From Hypericum androsaemum (Eukaryota > Streptophyta > Magnoliopsida > Malpighiales > Hypericaceae): DNA of 64,000 nucleotides. This document shows, in pieces, positions 48,401-59,019 of this stretch (its first letter is position 1; each line of letters begins with the position of its first letter). The DNA lies in contig OZ023189.1 of assembly GCA_963995505.1 (NCBI GenBank), positions 14,159,495-14,223,494 on the forward strand, given 5' to 3'. The position numbers were made by a program, and so were the translations under genes. Below the pieces are notes generated by a model, which saw only the letters and a list, made by a program, of their open reading frames with translations, was not told where the DNA came from and did no database searches.

Positions 48401-49374
48401 ATCATTTGTCGAACCAATAGGCAGAATTTTGTACTTTTCTTGGAACTATATTCCATTCAAAGTTTATGTAGTTGAACTACATTGTCAATAAATATTGAGA
48501 AACTTATCGTATCAAAATTTCATAAAAAATTATCTTTCCAAATCCATAATCATAATCCAAACCAAATATCATACTAAAACTTAGCTTCCTCAAAGTATTC
48601 AAAATTCATTCCATGTAGCTTAATCTCATAATTTCATCCATACATAATTAATCACATATTACTTTCCCAATATAACTTTTTTTTCAAAGCACACTTACGG
48701 CTTGATTTCTCATATATACTCCTTCCACATAATAATGTTCATAACTTTCTCTTTTCAAACATATTTAACACAAAAGCAGATTCTCAATGCAAAGGTAAAC
48801 AATCTAGAAGGGTTCACGAAGACATAACTTTAACATTTGGTGAGACTCAAACCAATGGCCCAATATACATAGGAAGAAATCAAATATATAAGGGTGTTTA
48901 GATGATTTGGACAAAGTGGTGATCAGTCACTTCATCAAAATCTCACCCAAGGAATGATTTATATTTATATAAATATATATACTCAAATAGGCTCTTCAAA
49001 AAAATCCATATACAAATGGTATAAGAGTCCTCACCATAACGTAGAGTAAATGCCTTGTGATAACAACAATGCACCACAATGTTTCTCATATAAAAATCTC
49101 AAACACAAATATCTCACATCTCAAGCAAAGCATAATTGCCCAAATTTCATATTCATCACGCCATTATTATCAAACAGAGATAACTCTTCATTGACACAGA
49201 AGAGATTACGGCACGAGCGAATTACAAAGATGAAAGGGATGCAAAGATATGGAAAATCCTATGCTCCGTAGCACAGCCTAAGATACTTGACATGACAATT
49301 AGAACAAGGCTCTAACCTAGAGCTCAAAAGTTGAGCATAAACCAAAAGCTCAAATCATGCTCTGATACCACGTC
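45494..49374 (-). other. Internal region of the LTR element, non-coding
   Basis: 3.9 kb without coding motifs. The plus strand is strongly enriched in C over G (three sampled 60-base lines at 46081, 47101 and 48001 give 40 C and 12 G), so the element sense strand is C-poor. The polypurine tract is at the left end and the primer-binding site at the right end. Confidence 0.9.
49359..49370 (-). other. Primer-binding site (initiator Met tRNA type)
   Basis: Minus strand TGGTATCAGAGC, four bases inside the 5' LTR of the element. Confidence 0.92.
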
Positions 49375-52040
49375 TGTCACGACCCAACTCTGTGGTCGGT
49401 GACCGGCGCTAGACTTTGGCTACTTAAATCACACACAAAGATCTAGCCAGCCTCAAACTTATTATAATTCTTATAAATCTTAAACCATTAAATTTATAAC
49501 TAAAACTTATATTATCTTACATTTTAAATACCAAAATTTTACAACCAATTGTCAAGCTTTGTTCGATTAAACAAAATTAATATACTCTTAATAATTAAAC
49601 ATTCCCAAGATCAAAGCAAATCTTGTGACTACGGAGTTTCTAGATGAAAGAGCAAAATATAAACTGGAGACCTCGATGCAAGTCCTGGAGAACAAATCGG
49701 ACTTGGTATGATCAAAGTAGATCTCTGAGCCAACACAACTCGTGCACGAGTTCCTGCAAAACTGGTAGGTGGGGGGTGAGTGTTTTGGAACACCCAGTAA
49801 ACAAATAAGATATGCATCGTAATTTATTTAGCTACTCAATGCACAAACATTCCTAAAACATGCATATAACTAATATGGCGAATAAATTATGCAGAGATGT
49901 ACATTATTCCAAGATCATACTTACTAGAAGACCAAATATAGCATATAATCACAAAATCACAAAAACATGAGCAAACTACGCAACGTCCCATTCCGTCACG
50001 CAATTTGACACATGAACACATAATTCCAAAATCAAATCACAAAAACTGGACGAACGTTCGGCAAGTTCTAGATAGTGTCACTCCAACTCCGACACGAGGA
50101 TACCATATCTCAAAGGCGCCATCAGAATCCAACCCCGCCGGCCAAACAGATCATATCAGAATCCATTGTATCCTCAGTATATGTGCACATATGCCAACAT
50201 CCCCGGTTGGTCACGGGTAGACCTCTGCCTACTAGACGTCCATATCACAGAGCCGAGCCATCCATGTAACAGACTTTCATATCATAACAAATTCATAGGC
50301 TCCCAAAATATATCAAACATATCTAGTGCCCCCCTGGGCCAGATTAAACAAACTTTTACAAATCATAAAGGCATACCATATACTCATATGACAAATTCAC
50401 AAATGTACTCACGTTATCATTTTCAAAACATGACAAATAAATAGAGTGCGCTAAAAAAAGTACGAGTCACATATTATTTGTTTACCGATTACAGCCGATT
50501 TATAATCGGAATCCACCATCTTTGATAAAGTACCATCTCTTTCGCTTGGACATCGAGTTCAACCACCATTGTAGATTTCTCAAACGTCCCTCAAAAATGT
50601 TCAAATCCCTGCTAAAATGCATATCGTTCATATTGAGTCGTATATACTTAAATCTTTCCCTAACCACCCCAATACCTATAAAAACGTTTACCAATTTCTC
50701 AATACAACTTGGCTTTTCAACATTGGTGCTTAATTATATATATATTTTTATTGGATCCTAAACGTTTCCAACTACGTTCAAACTTCCATTAGCTAATCCC
50801 AAGTTATTTCAAGAACCTCAATTTATAGTAATTCACTGAAGTATCAATTTTTTAATTAAAAATCTCTACTAACAAGTTAACTTACCGTTATTCCAATCTT
50901 TACTCTATTCCATATTGTAATCTATACATATCAATCTTTTTCTCAACATATTCCTTAAAGTTCTTGTTCCATTTCTCTCAATTTTTCTATCATAATTGTT
51001 TCCCTTCCGATAGGTTGAAACTTTAACTTGCTAATTCCTAGTGATAATTGTCGATATCCATAGTTACAAGTCAATTGAACTAATTACTCATGATATTCAT
51101 CTTACCCTCACGTATTTGTTACTTGCAAATAAATAGTCCATACTTACAATTACTAAAAATAGCTTACCTAGCTTAGTTTTCCTTTTCTCTTCCTCGTTGG
51201 CTGTCCTTCTTTTCCTTAGTTTAGTTTCTGTGCTTAGATTTTATTTTTGTCAACAGGTTTCTTGTCTACAAGTACAGTAGAAAGTAGAGGATAATTGACT
51301 CTTTTAACCCATCAACTTTGTTCTGATCTTTTCACCGCTTCACATCTACATTGTATCAATTTTTACTCCGTGGCACTTCTTTTTACAGCCACGTTTTTTT
51401 GTCACTTTCTTTTATCATGTTAATCCTTTCTTTCTTTTTTTTGCTAGAACTTGTGAGAACCTTCTATGTTTTAATATAATTTTTTTTAGGCTAATTATAC
51501 TCATACTTATCTTGTATTGTCATGTACCAAAGACTACTTGCTCTAATAATATAAGAATATAGTAAGTAGAAAATAATCAGGGTTCTAATCCTAATCACAA
51601 CAAAATCTACTTATATTTTATATTGCTATATGTGTTCTCGTTTATAATATAGTAAACTGCCACATTTTCTTCTTATTTTAAGTTGATATGTCTTACTTGC
51701 TCCCACTTGCCACGTTTTTTTTTCTTTTTACTTTGCAACTCTTTCTTCTTCTTCTTTTTTCCGTAGCTTATCACTTCATAATAGTTAGTTTGTATTTGGG
51801 TCCTACTTTGTTTGATTTAGACAAATTTGATTCTAGCTTTTATTTATTTTCAATTAATTTAACAACTATACTTTTATGTAATACCTTGTACCAAATTATA
51901 TATATATAACCACATTCCTATAATTTCTCCATTATCAATTTACATCACTATTTCTCAGTATACTATATTATTATTTTAGCGAATGACTTAACATACTTAA
52001 TTAAACTCTACTAAGTCTAATTAATATGGTAGGTATTACA
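49375..52040 (-). repeat. LTR (5' LTR in element orientation), 2666 bp
   Basis: Partner of 42829-45493. Contains the presumed element promoter, though no TATA position can be fixed. Confidence 0.95.
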
Positions 52041-52045
52041 GATGA
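52041..52045. repeat. Target-site duplication, right (GATGA)
   Basis: Matches 42824-42828. Confidence 0.92.
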
Positions 52046-52690
52046 TCTCGGTCCTTTGAACCCATATCTTGTCCATTGCTATCCGCACTTGTGCTTTCCA
52101 AACTTTGCAGCATACAAGTCACTGGCAGCTGACTGTGCTAAAAGTGTCATCTATCTTTGCACGTAAGTCGAAACAACTTAGTCTCGCCATTTACGCGGCA
52201 TGCTGAATGGGTAAGTCGGATATGGCGTGTTAGAGTAGTTAATTAACAAATCAGCCCTAAATTATTTTTAAACTATTTCAAAAGTCCCAACTATTCCTTT
52301 ATCCTCACCATCTCCCCACCCCCACTTCTCAAAAACCATCTCCCCACCCCCACCACTTCCCTCCACCACCGCCACTCTTCCTCTCTCTCCCCTCCAAACC
52401 CAACTCCAAGCTATCAGGCAAAAGGAACCTCGTGCTTCTTAAATCCAGAAGTAAAACTACCAAAAGCCTTAACTTCGTGGCCAAAAACCACCAAAAGTCT
52501 TTCCTATATTGAACAACACCATCCAAAAGCCCACTTCCCTGTACATAGTGGAAGGCAGCATCGGAGGTTAGGCGAGGGAGAAGGAGAGGCGAGAATTGGG
52601 TCGCTCAGTGTCGCAGCCGGTGAGGCGAGAGGGGCGCTCGAAGTCAAGGTCGTGGGTTCCTGGTCCTCGGGTCTAAGAATCCTCCTTCGT
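52046..52690. other. Intergenic flank, right of the LTR element
   Basis: C-rich tracts around 52310-52400 and a GC-richer stretch to 52690. No recognised gene. Confidence 0.4.
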
Positions 52691-53018
52691 TCCGCCGAAA
52701 ATCCTCCCGACCACCACCGCTCTGGAGACCACCGCCTCTTCGGATCTAGGAACCTTCTTCATCCATTTGTTCGTCCTATTGCTTTTCCTCTACTTCTCGC
52801 GAGTCGTGCCACAATTCCCTCATGGCATTTGGTGCACCGCCACGGACTCCAAGTCCACCACCGTCTCTGACGAAGACGAAAGCAACGTGGTCGCCGTCGA
52901 ACTGTCCTCCGAAGATATGTCGATCCACGTCTCTGCCGCGTCGAGGTGGAACCGCCTGCTCGAGTTATGCCTGGAGAGGTTGGGGTTTAAGGATTTAATT
53001 GGAGATAGTGTTTAATGA
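52691..53018 (+). pseudogene. Unrecognised gene piece with one hydrophobic segment
   Basis: An open frame from a TAA-bounded point near 52675 to TAA at 53016 reads TTTALETTASSDLGTFFIHL, a hydrophobic run FVLLLFLYFSRVV, then VSDEDESNVVAVELSSEDM and WNRLLELCLERLGFKDL. GC content is well above the surroundings, as in plant coding exons. No ATG starts the frame upstream of the hydrophobic part, so it is either an internal exon or a remnant. I do not recognise the family. Confidence 0.4.
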
Positions 53019-54639
53019 TATCATATTCTTGATTCGTTGCTGATTTTGGAAGAAGATGATGATAGGGGAGGAGGTTTAGGCCAAGGAAGGAGGGGCTCAC
53101 GAGGAGTGTTGGAAATTATTACTGGGACTGATTTGTAATTAACCACTCTATACATATACCCGAGTTATGTAGTCAGGACGCCACTTGGACAAAAAAATAC
53201 ACCGTTTTGGCCTACATGGTAAGTCATATTGAATTTTTAGTCCCATCATCCATAATGTACTGTATGCTCTAAACGTTTAGAAAGTACAAAGACTAATAAA
53301 GTGTACTTTTTCCTAATTTTTTTAAGGTTCCGAAAATAAATTGTCGAGATCTCTTGGAGTGCCTGGAAAGTTGTCAGCTTGTACACGAGTTACCCTTGAC
53401 TCCTCTAGAAAATTGAATCACTACTTTTTAATATTCTTAGTTTGATTTTTTTAGAACTTACTTTATTAAGTTTGATTCCTCAAAATATATTAATGATTGG
53501 TTTCCCTATTACATCCAACACACAGTCTCCTCGGTCTTTTCACCCCCAAAAAAACTCTCCTGGTCGTGTTTCCCTATTATTAGATTTTTTTTTGTGGAAA
53601 CCTATTATTAAATCGAACCGCCCTTCGGAAATAGGTACTTCCATTGCGTAAATTCTAAGACCTGACATTAAGAGAGTTAATATAACTCATGTTGAAGAGG
53701 AATTTTTTTATAAGTAAAGTTTATTAATGATGTTATTTATATTCTGTGAATGTCAAAAAAAATATCGAATTTTTTTTAAATATGGTCTTATGTTCGACTC
53801 TAAAAAATATCTCACAAAAAAGTAAAAAGAAAGCTTGTGCATTTCAGTCTTAAAGGTTTCAAGTGTTGTTAAGATTGCTACACCGATTATTTTATCTTAT
53901 TAAACTTTGCCATGAACGTAAAAGAAGCAACACATTGTTAGTGTTTGACTGCAAAATTTGTATCCGATTAGACAACTAATTAGAAAATAGATATTTGAGA
54001 ATAATTTTTTCCATGATTTATTGGGTTAGGATTTGACTCAAGAAGAAACGATACATTGAATTTGATATATAATTTTAAGACTTTTTTCCCAAACATAGAT
54101 TCTTATATAAAAGTTTGAAAATTTTCTATCTAATTAGGACTGTTTCTACCCTGCACACATGAACTATACACAGTCGTTTTCCGTACCTACTAATGAATAT
54201 TTTTTTCCATCTAATGATCTTATATATCTTCCCAAATCAATATACTCTTCCTATTACCAAAGAGTATTTTATTTAGCCTAGCGGTACAAGGAGTGTATTA
54301 TTTCTGGTGTAAAAATTTACCTTTAAAAAAAATATACTCCTTCTATTTTGGAATTCTTTTATTCTTTCAAAAATTCTTGTATTTAAATATTCAACTATTA
54401 AATTTATTGTCAACGTGATAAAATATATGTGTGGTCTCCATTCTGCAACTTCAACGTCCCTCCATACTTTTTAATTATTGTCTAACAGTCATAATAGAAT
54501 ATTTCCATTTTTTTTAACGAAAAGCCGTTAAAATGATATTTTCCCACAATTATGATAAATTCAAAACTTACGAGTTTCACTAACTACTATAGGTAGGCCC
54601 GTCCATAGTTTGGGAACACAAAAAAAGAATTGTTTTTTG
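53019..54639. other. Intergenic, no gene seen
   Basis: AT-rich, with a SINE-like scrap near 54275-54335 (see 36455-36560). Confidence 0.5.
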
Positions 54640-55190
54640 TCTTGTAGTGCACCGTGGAAGTGGGCGTTTGGCCCCTTAATAAACAAAGTAACAAAACGCA
54701 ATATTGGAGGCCGATATCTGTCGTTTTGTTTAGCCATCATCCAACGTTGTTTGGGTGATGGCCCACCTTCCCAAATTCAATAAATGTTGACCTATGTGTT
54801 GGTCTCTGGATAATGTTTTAAATGCATATTCTCTCTCTAGACAAAAAAAAAGGGGGAGAGAATATTCTCTGACGTCGACGTCTTTCTATATTTAATATTT
54901 ATTTACTTTTTTGGTGGTTTAATCGTGCATCATGTTTTTTTCTGAAAGGGATCGTGCCTCAGCCTTCATGGAGTAAGTATTTGTTGATTTTACCACCAAA
55001 CACAGCTGTCAATTGTTAATGTTGTTCTAATATAATTATAAATATGTCACAAGCTAAAAAATACTAATGGTCAAAATTTTATTTTTAAAATTTCTGTTAT
55101 TCAGAGTTTCGAATCCTATTTAAAGTATTTTTTTTTCAATATAATCTTTTACTAAGGTTAAATTTGGTTGAAATAGAAGTTTTTTTAAAA
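54640..55190. repeat. Segmental duplication C, copy 2
   Basis: Partner of 41390-41990. It lies a few hundred bp upstream of the GIP1-like exons, so it may include old promoter-proximal sequence of that locus. Confidence 0.85.
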
Positions 55191-55396
55191 TAAGTATTTG
55201 GTTAAAAAGAGGTTCGTCACAACCACGACTTGGATCCTAATCATGGTAGGTAGGCAGGTGATAATATTAATATATAGTAATTAGACTGTTTAATCGATAT
55301 ATATTTTAAATTATTCTCTGACCTTTTTGAGGGCCCCATCACAACAGTTATTTGGAGTTTAATGAATGCAGGACAAAAGAATCGGATATCTGTGGA

Positions 55397-55452
55397 CCCT
55401 CTCTCTCTCTCCCCCACCCCCCGCTTTTCTCTTGATCTCTCTCTTCCCTTGC
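55397..55452 (+). promoter_or_regulatory. CT-rich leader of GIP1-like exons
   Basis: A nearly pure pyrimidine tract (ctctctctctccccc and similar) about 55-110 bp upstream of the ATG at 55508, as often found in plant 5' leaders. Confidence 0.4.
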
Positions 55453-55507
55453 GAGTCCTAACTAAACCCTCATCTAAGTCTCTCCTCCCTCGCCTCCTAC
55501 GGTACCC

Positions 55508-56074
55508 ATGGCGACTACGAGTAACGACGACCAAGGTGAGCAAAAAGCATCTTAGCTATACTGTCGTTGCAATGTGGGTGATTGTTTATGCCATTGCTTA
55601 TTTTTTTTAAGGTTCGTGGACTAAAGTGGAGAGAAAGAAGAGGAAGAATGGGGTACGATATTATTTTTTCTCTTCTCGTCCCTTTCTTTAAATTTTTTTT
55701 TAATTTCTTGCATCGAAGCTGCTACTCTATGCCAGATTACAGAGTGTTTGCTACGGACACCATATCTTTATTTTGACCAAGTGTTAGTTAGAACTGTTTC
55801 TCACATTGGTTTTCTTGATCTGACACTTTACCCTTTAATCGATGTGCGTGTAGCCTCAGAGTCTTGGTAATAGGAATTCAGAGGATTCTGGGAACCCTAG
55901 TCGGGGGATGAGAGTTCGTGATCGTAATGTCAGGCATGGTGGGGGCTACACTCGAACTGCTTTGCCTGGAAATGCAGGAACGAACAGAGAGTTTCGAGCC
56001 GTTAAGGACAGAGAGTCTGGGTTTCGAGCCGGCATGGCGGGGACAATAGGCAATGAGCAAGCTGCAGCTGGGGG
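55508..56074 (+). pseudogene. GIP1-like 5' exons 1-3, separated from the rest
   Basis: Exon 1 55508-55535 (ATGGCGACTACG..., donor AAG|gtgagc), exon 2 55612-55652 (reads SWTKVERKKRKNG, donor gtacga), exon 3 55854-56074 (donor gggg|gtatgt). Exon 3 reads GMRVRDRNVRHGGGYTRTA, LPGNAGTNREFRAVKD and ESGFRAG, matching the Arg/Gly-rich region of GIP1-like (DUF1296) proteins. The N-terminal DUF1296 helices are absent, so the 5' end is shortened or rearranged. Exon 3 ends in phase 2, while the next clear exon (59020) needs an incoming phase of 1, so they do not join directly. A copia insertion lies between. It may be the 5' half of a disrupted gene or a chimera. Confidence 0.5.
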
Positions 56075-56160
56075 GTATGTTCCTGTCGTATGTTCCCGTG
56101 TTGTGTTCTGTTGATTGGGAGTGCAACTTTTAAATTTGAAGACCTTACATGCTTCCTTTC

Positions 56161-58970
56161 ATGTAAGTGATCAAGAATTAGTCGTCGTTGTTATTAAAAT
56201 GGCTCTTAAGAGCTTTTATACAAGAGGTGGAGTGAGAGAGAAGCTAATCTTCTCTACTGGAAAATAAGCAACGGCTCTTTACAGATGTGACATGCCCTTT
56301 TCTGATGTGACATTTAGTTTTGCATAGCTTGCACAGTTGCACTTGGACTTGATCTGGTTTCTTTCGTTTCAGGGCTTTCAGCTTGCAATCTTTCACCCAA
56401 CCTGTTGATTTTCCTGTGATTTACTCTAGGAAAGAAGTAGTTAGGACTGTCATTTTTATCAAGGTGCTCAGGAGTGTCAGCTTGTCCAGCTTCATCCTGA
56501 AAGACCTCATCGGATTGCTCAGCCTCATTTCAGATCTCTTGCTGAGTAATTACAGGATAGATATCTTCATAAGAAGTTCTTATCCTACTAGTGTCAAATG
56601 GTTGAGTTTCTGAACTGTAATTCTCCCCCTGAAACTCAACATCCCAATCAGTAGGCAGATTATGCATATAGTAGGCTTGATCTTCTATAAATGTTAACAT
56701 TTATAGCCTTTGGTTGCAGAAGAATACCCTAAGAAGATGCATCTTTCAGCCTTTGGGTCATGTTTGTCTCTTCGGATCTTAGGTATTAAAACAAAACAGA
56801 CACAACCAAAGGATTCTAGGTGATCCATGTTCATGATTCTGCCTAGTAGGACTTCTATTGGAGCCTTAAACTTCAGAATTCTGCTAGAAGTTCTGTTAAT
56901 TAGGTAGCATGCTGTGAGTACAGCATTTGACCAGAAAGTTTTTGGCGCATTCCTTTAAAATCTTATGGCTCTAGCTACTTCAAGTAGGTGTCTATATTTT
57001 CTCTCAGCCACTCCATTCTGTTGAGGAGTGTATATGCAAGATTTTTGATTAATTATGCCAAGTTCCTTAAGTTGTTTAGACATATTTAGGTACTCTGTTC
57101 CATTATCAGTTCTTAGGACTTCAATCTTTCTTTCAAATTGATTAAACACCATTTTTCTGAACTCCTCAAACGTATTTAGAACTTCAGTTTTACTTTTAAG
57201 CAGATATAACCAAGTAGTTCAGGTGTATTGATCAATGAAAGTAATAAAGTACTTATTACCATCATAAGAAGGAGTAGAACACGTCCATAAATCAGAGTGA
57301 ACTAGAGCAAAAGGTTCTGCATATTCAGTAGACGAATCTTGAAAGGCATTTCTACATGATTTTGCCATCTTGCAACTTGTGCAATTAGAGGAGATGGACT
57401 TTTTACAAGATATTAATTTGTTCAAAATGACATCAGATGGGTGGCCTAGTCTATGATGCCAAGATTCAGGATTGCCATGCGTGGATGCTCTCAAAGCAGC
57501 CTGAGTTTGATTTGAGTGGGTGCAATTACAGCAGTCCTAGCTATCCCATCACATTTTCTTCCTCTACCAATCATGATCTCTGTTTTCATGTCCTGAAATA
57601 GAACATGTTCAGGGTCAAAAATCACTCTACAACTTAGTTTAGAAGTGATTTCACTAACTGATAGCAACTTGGCAGTTAAGTTCCTGATCAGTAGTACTTC
57701 AGAGTTTGTCTGATTCCCAAACAAATCTTTGTTTCCTAGACCAATTATGGGTAATTTATCACCATTATCCACTAGCACATTATAATTTGTTATGTTATTC
57801 AGATCCTTTTCATCATATATCATGTGGTGACTAGCACCTGAGTCAATAATCCAATGTCTAGGATCAAAATTAAAGACTGAATAAGTAGCAGCAGATATCT
57901 TACCAACATCCTCGCCAAAATCAAGTTGTGTTGGAGCATGCTTCTCAGGTTGATTTTGCAGATTGTTGGTGGCTTGACTCATGGCAGATTGTTTGCTGAG
58001 TTGCTGCAACACCTGTTGAACAAAGATATCAACAGATTTGACATGTCATTAGCTTTAGATTGCTCCTTGTTGTGGCCACCAGCACCTGAGTCAATAATAC
58101 ATCTTTGGCTCAAGAGATGCATGAATCAACCTCATGATTAGTTGATCATTAGCTTCCCACTTTTCAAAATCCTCACTCTCTTTATCAAGAGGAGAGGAAA
58201 TTCTGCCAGTGATGTAACCCAACATACCCTTGGTATCGAGGGCCATCCTAGCAGATTTAGCCCAAGACAAGTAATTGTAGCCATTAAGAAGGATGGGAGT
58301 GATTTTGTGATTTGTGCTAGACTCATTCTCAAATGAGATGATTTTCCTAGTGGCATTAGAAGTTTGGGCAGTAGCAGTAGACTCATTGGGTTGGTTTTCA
58401 GCCATTTGGCTCTGATGCCATGAAAAATCTGGTAAGACTTTAATGTAAGTGATCAAGAATTAGTTATTGTTGTTAAATTGCTCTTAAGAGCTTTTATACA
58501 AGAGGTGGAGTGAGAGAGAAGCTAATCTTCTCTGCTGGAAAATGGTCGTTGCTTCTGCGACGGCTCTTTACAGATGTGACATTTACTTTTGCATAGCTTG
58601 ATCTAGCTATCTCACAAAGATCCCTAAGCTTTTACTTTATCCAAGGGATAATACTAACTATTTGTAACAGCTATAATCTTCCTAAATCATGATGATCAAC
58701 ATGATCATCATGTTCTTCTATTTTGCTGCAGAATCTGTGTGATCTGCATAAATGTTGGACTGAACATAACTTGAATAAGTTAGATCAGGTTCTTGATCCT
58801 TAGTTGACTTAATCATCCAGCGTAACTTATCTTTGAACTTCATCTTCATTAACTTGGAGCAGCTGGTTTGTGTAATCTGCAAGTTCTTAGTATTCTGCAG
58901 ATTCCTCAAACACCTGCAATAAGAACAAGCTGCATTATATGACCTTTGACATTAGCTAATTCAACAATCA
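56161..58970 (-). mobile_element. Ty1-copia element, deletion derivative
   Basis: Reading on the minus strand: right LTR from 58421 (outer end ~58970), primer-binding site TGGCATCAGAGC (58409-58420) and gag starting MAENQPNEST at 58405 with KITPILLNGYNYLSWAKSA. Then protease HWIIDSGASHHM (~57850), GAG-pre-integrase WHHRLGHPSDVILNKL with CTSCKMAKS (~57450), integrase HSDLWT and RTDNGTEY (~57100), and CIFLGYSSATK-type sequence near 56720. Reverse transcriptase and RNase H are missing. An LTR fragment at 56161-56331 matches the right LTR from 58443. Gag is shortened and broken before the protease. The element sits antisense to the flanking gene exons. Confidence 0.85.
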
Positions 58971-59019
58971 TGCATATAATTACATTCTTGTAATCCTTCC
59001 TGACGTTGTTTTTACTCAG

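Larger units (their letters stand above)
42829..52040 (-). mobile_element. Complete non-autonomous LTR retrotransposon (LARD-like), 9212 bp
   Basis: Two nearly identical LTRs (2665 and 2666 bp) enclose 3881 bp. Ends are TG...CA with a perfect GATGA target duplication. The element lies on the minus strand. The primer-binding site TGGTATCAGAGC (complement at 49359-49370, 4 bp from the right LTR) fits the initiator Met tRNA. The polypurine tract aaggaggggagaa (complement at 45494-45506) touches the left LTR. No frame longer than about 100 codons and no gag, protease, integrase, RT or RNase H motif is found inside. The start 'tgtaatacc' and end 'ggtcgtgaca' resemble Ty3-gypsy chromoviral LTRs, and the fragment 'aaattcggggaccgaattt' before the polypurine tract recalls a gypsy polyprotein end. 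It must have been moved by proteins of another element. It is the youngest clear insertion in the window. Confidence 0.93.

Noticed and set aside
43083..50761. Pairs of identical short open frames about 6.5 kb apart
   Set aside because: They are the same positions in the two LTRs; identity reflects LTR youth, not conserved genes.
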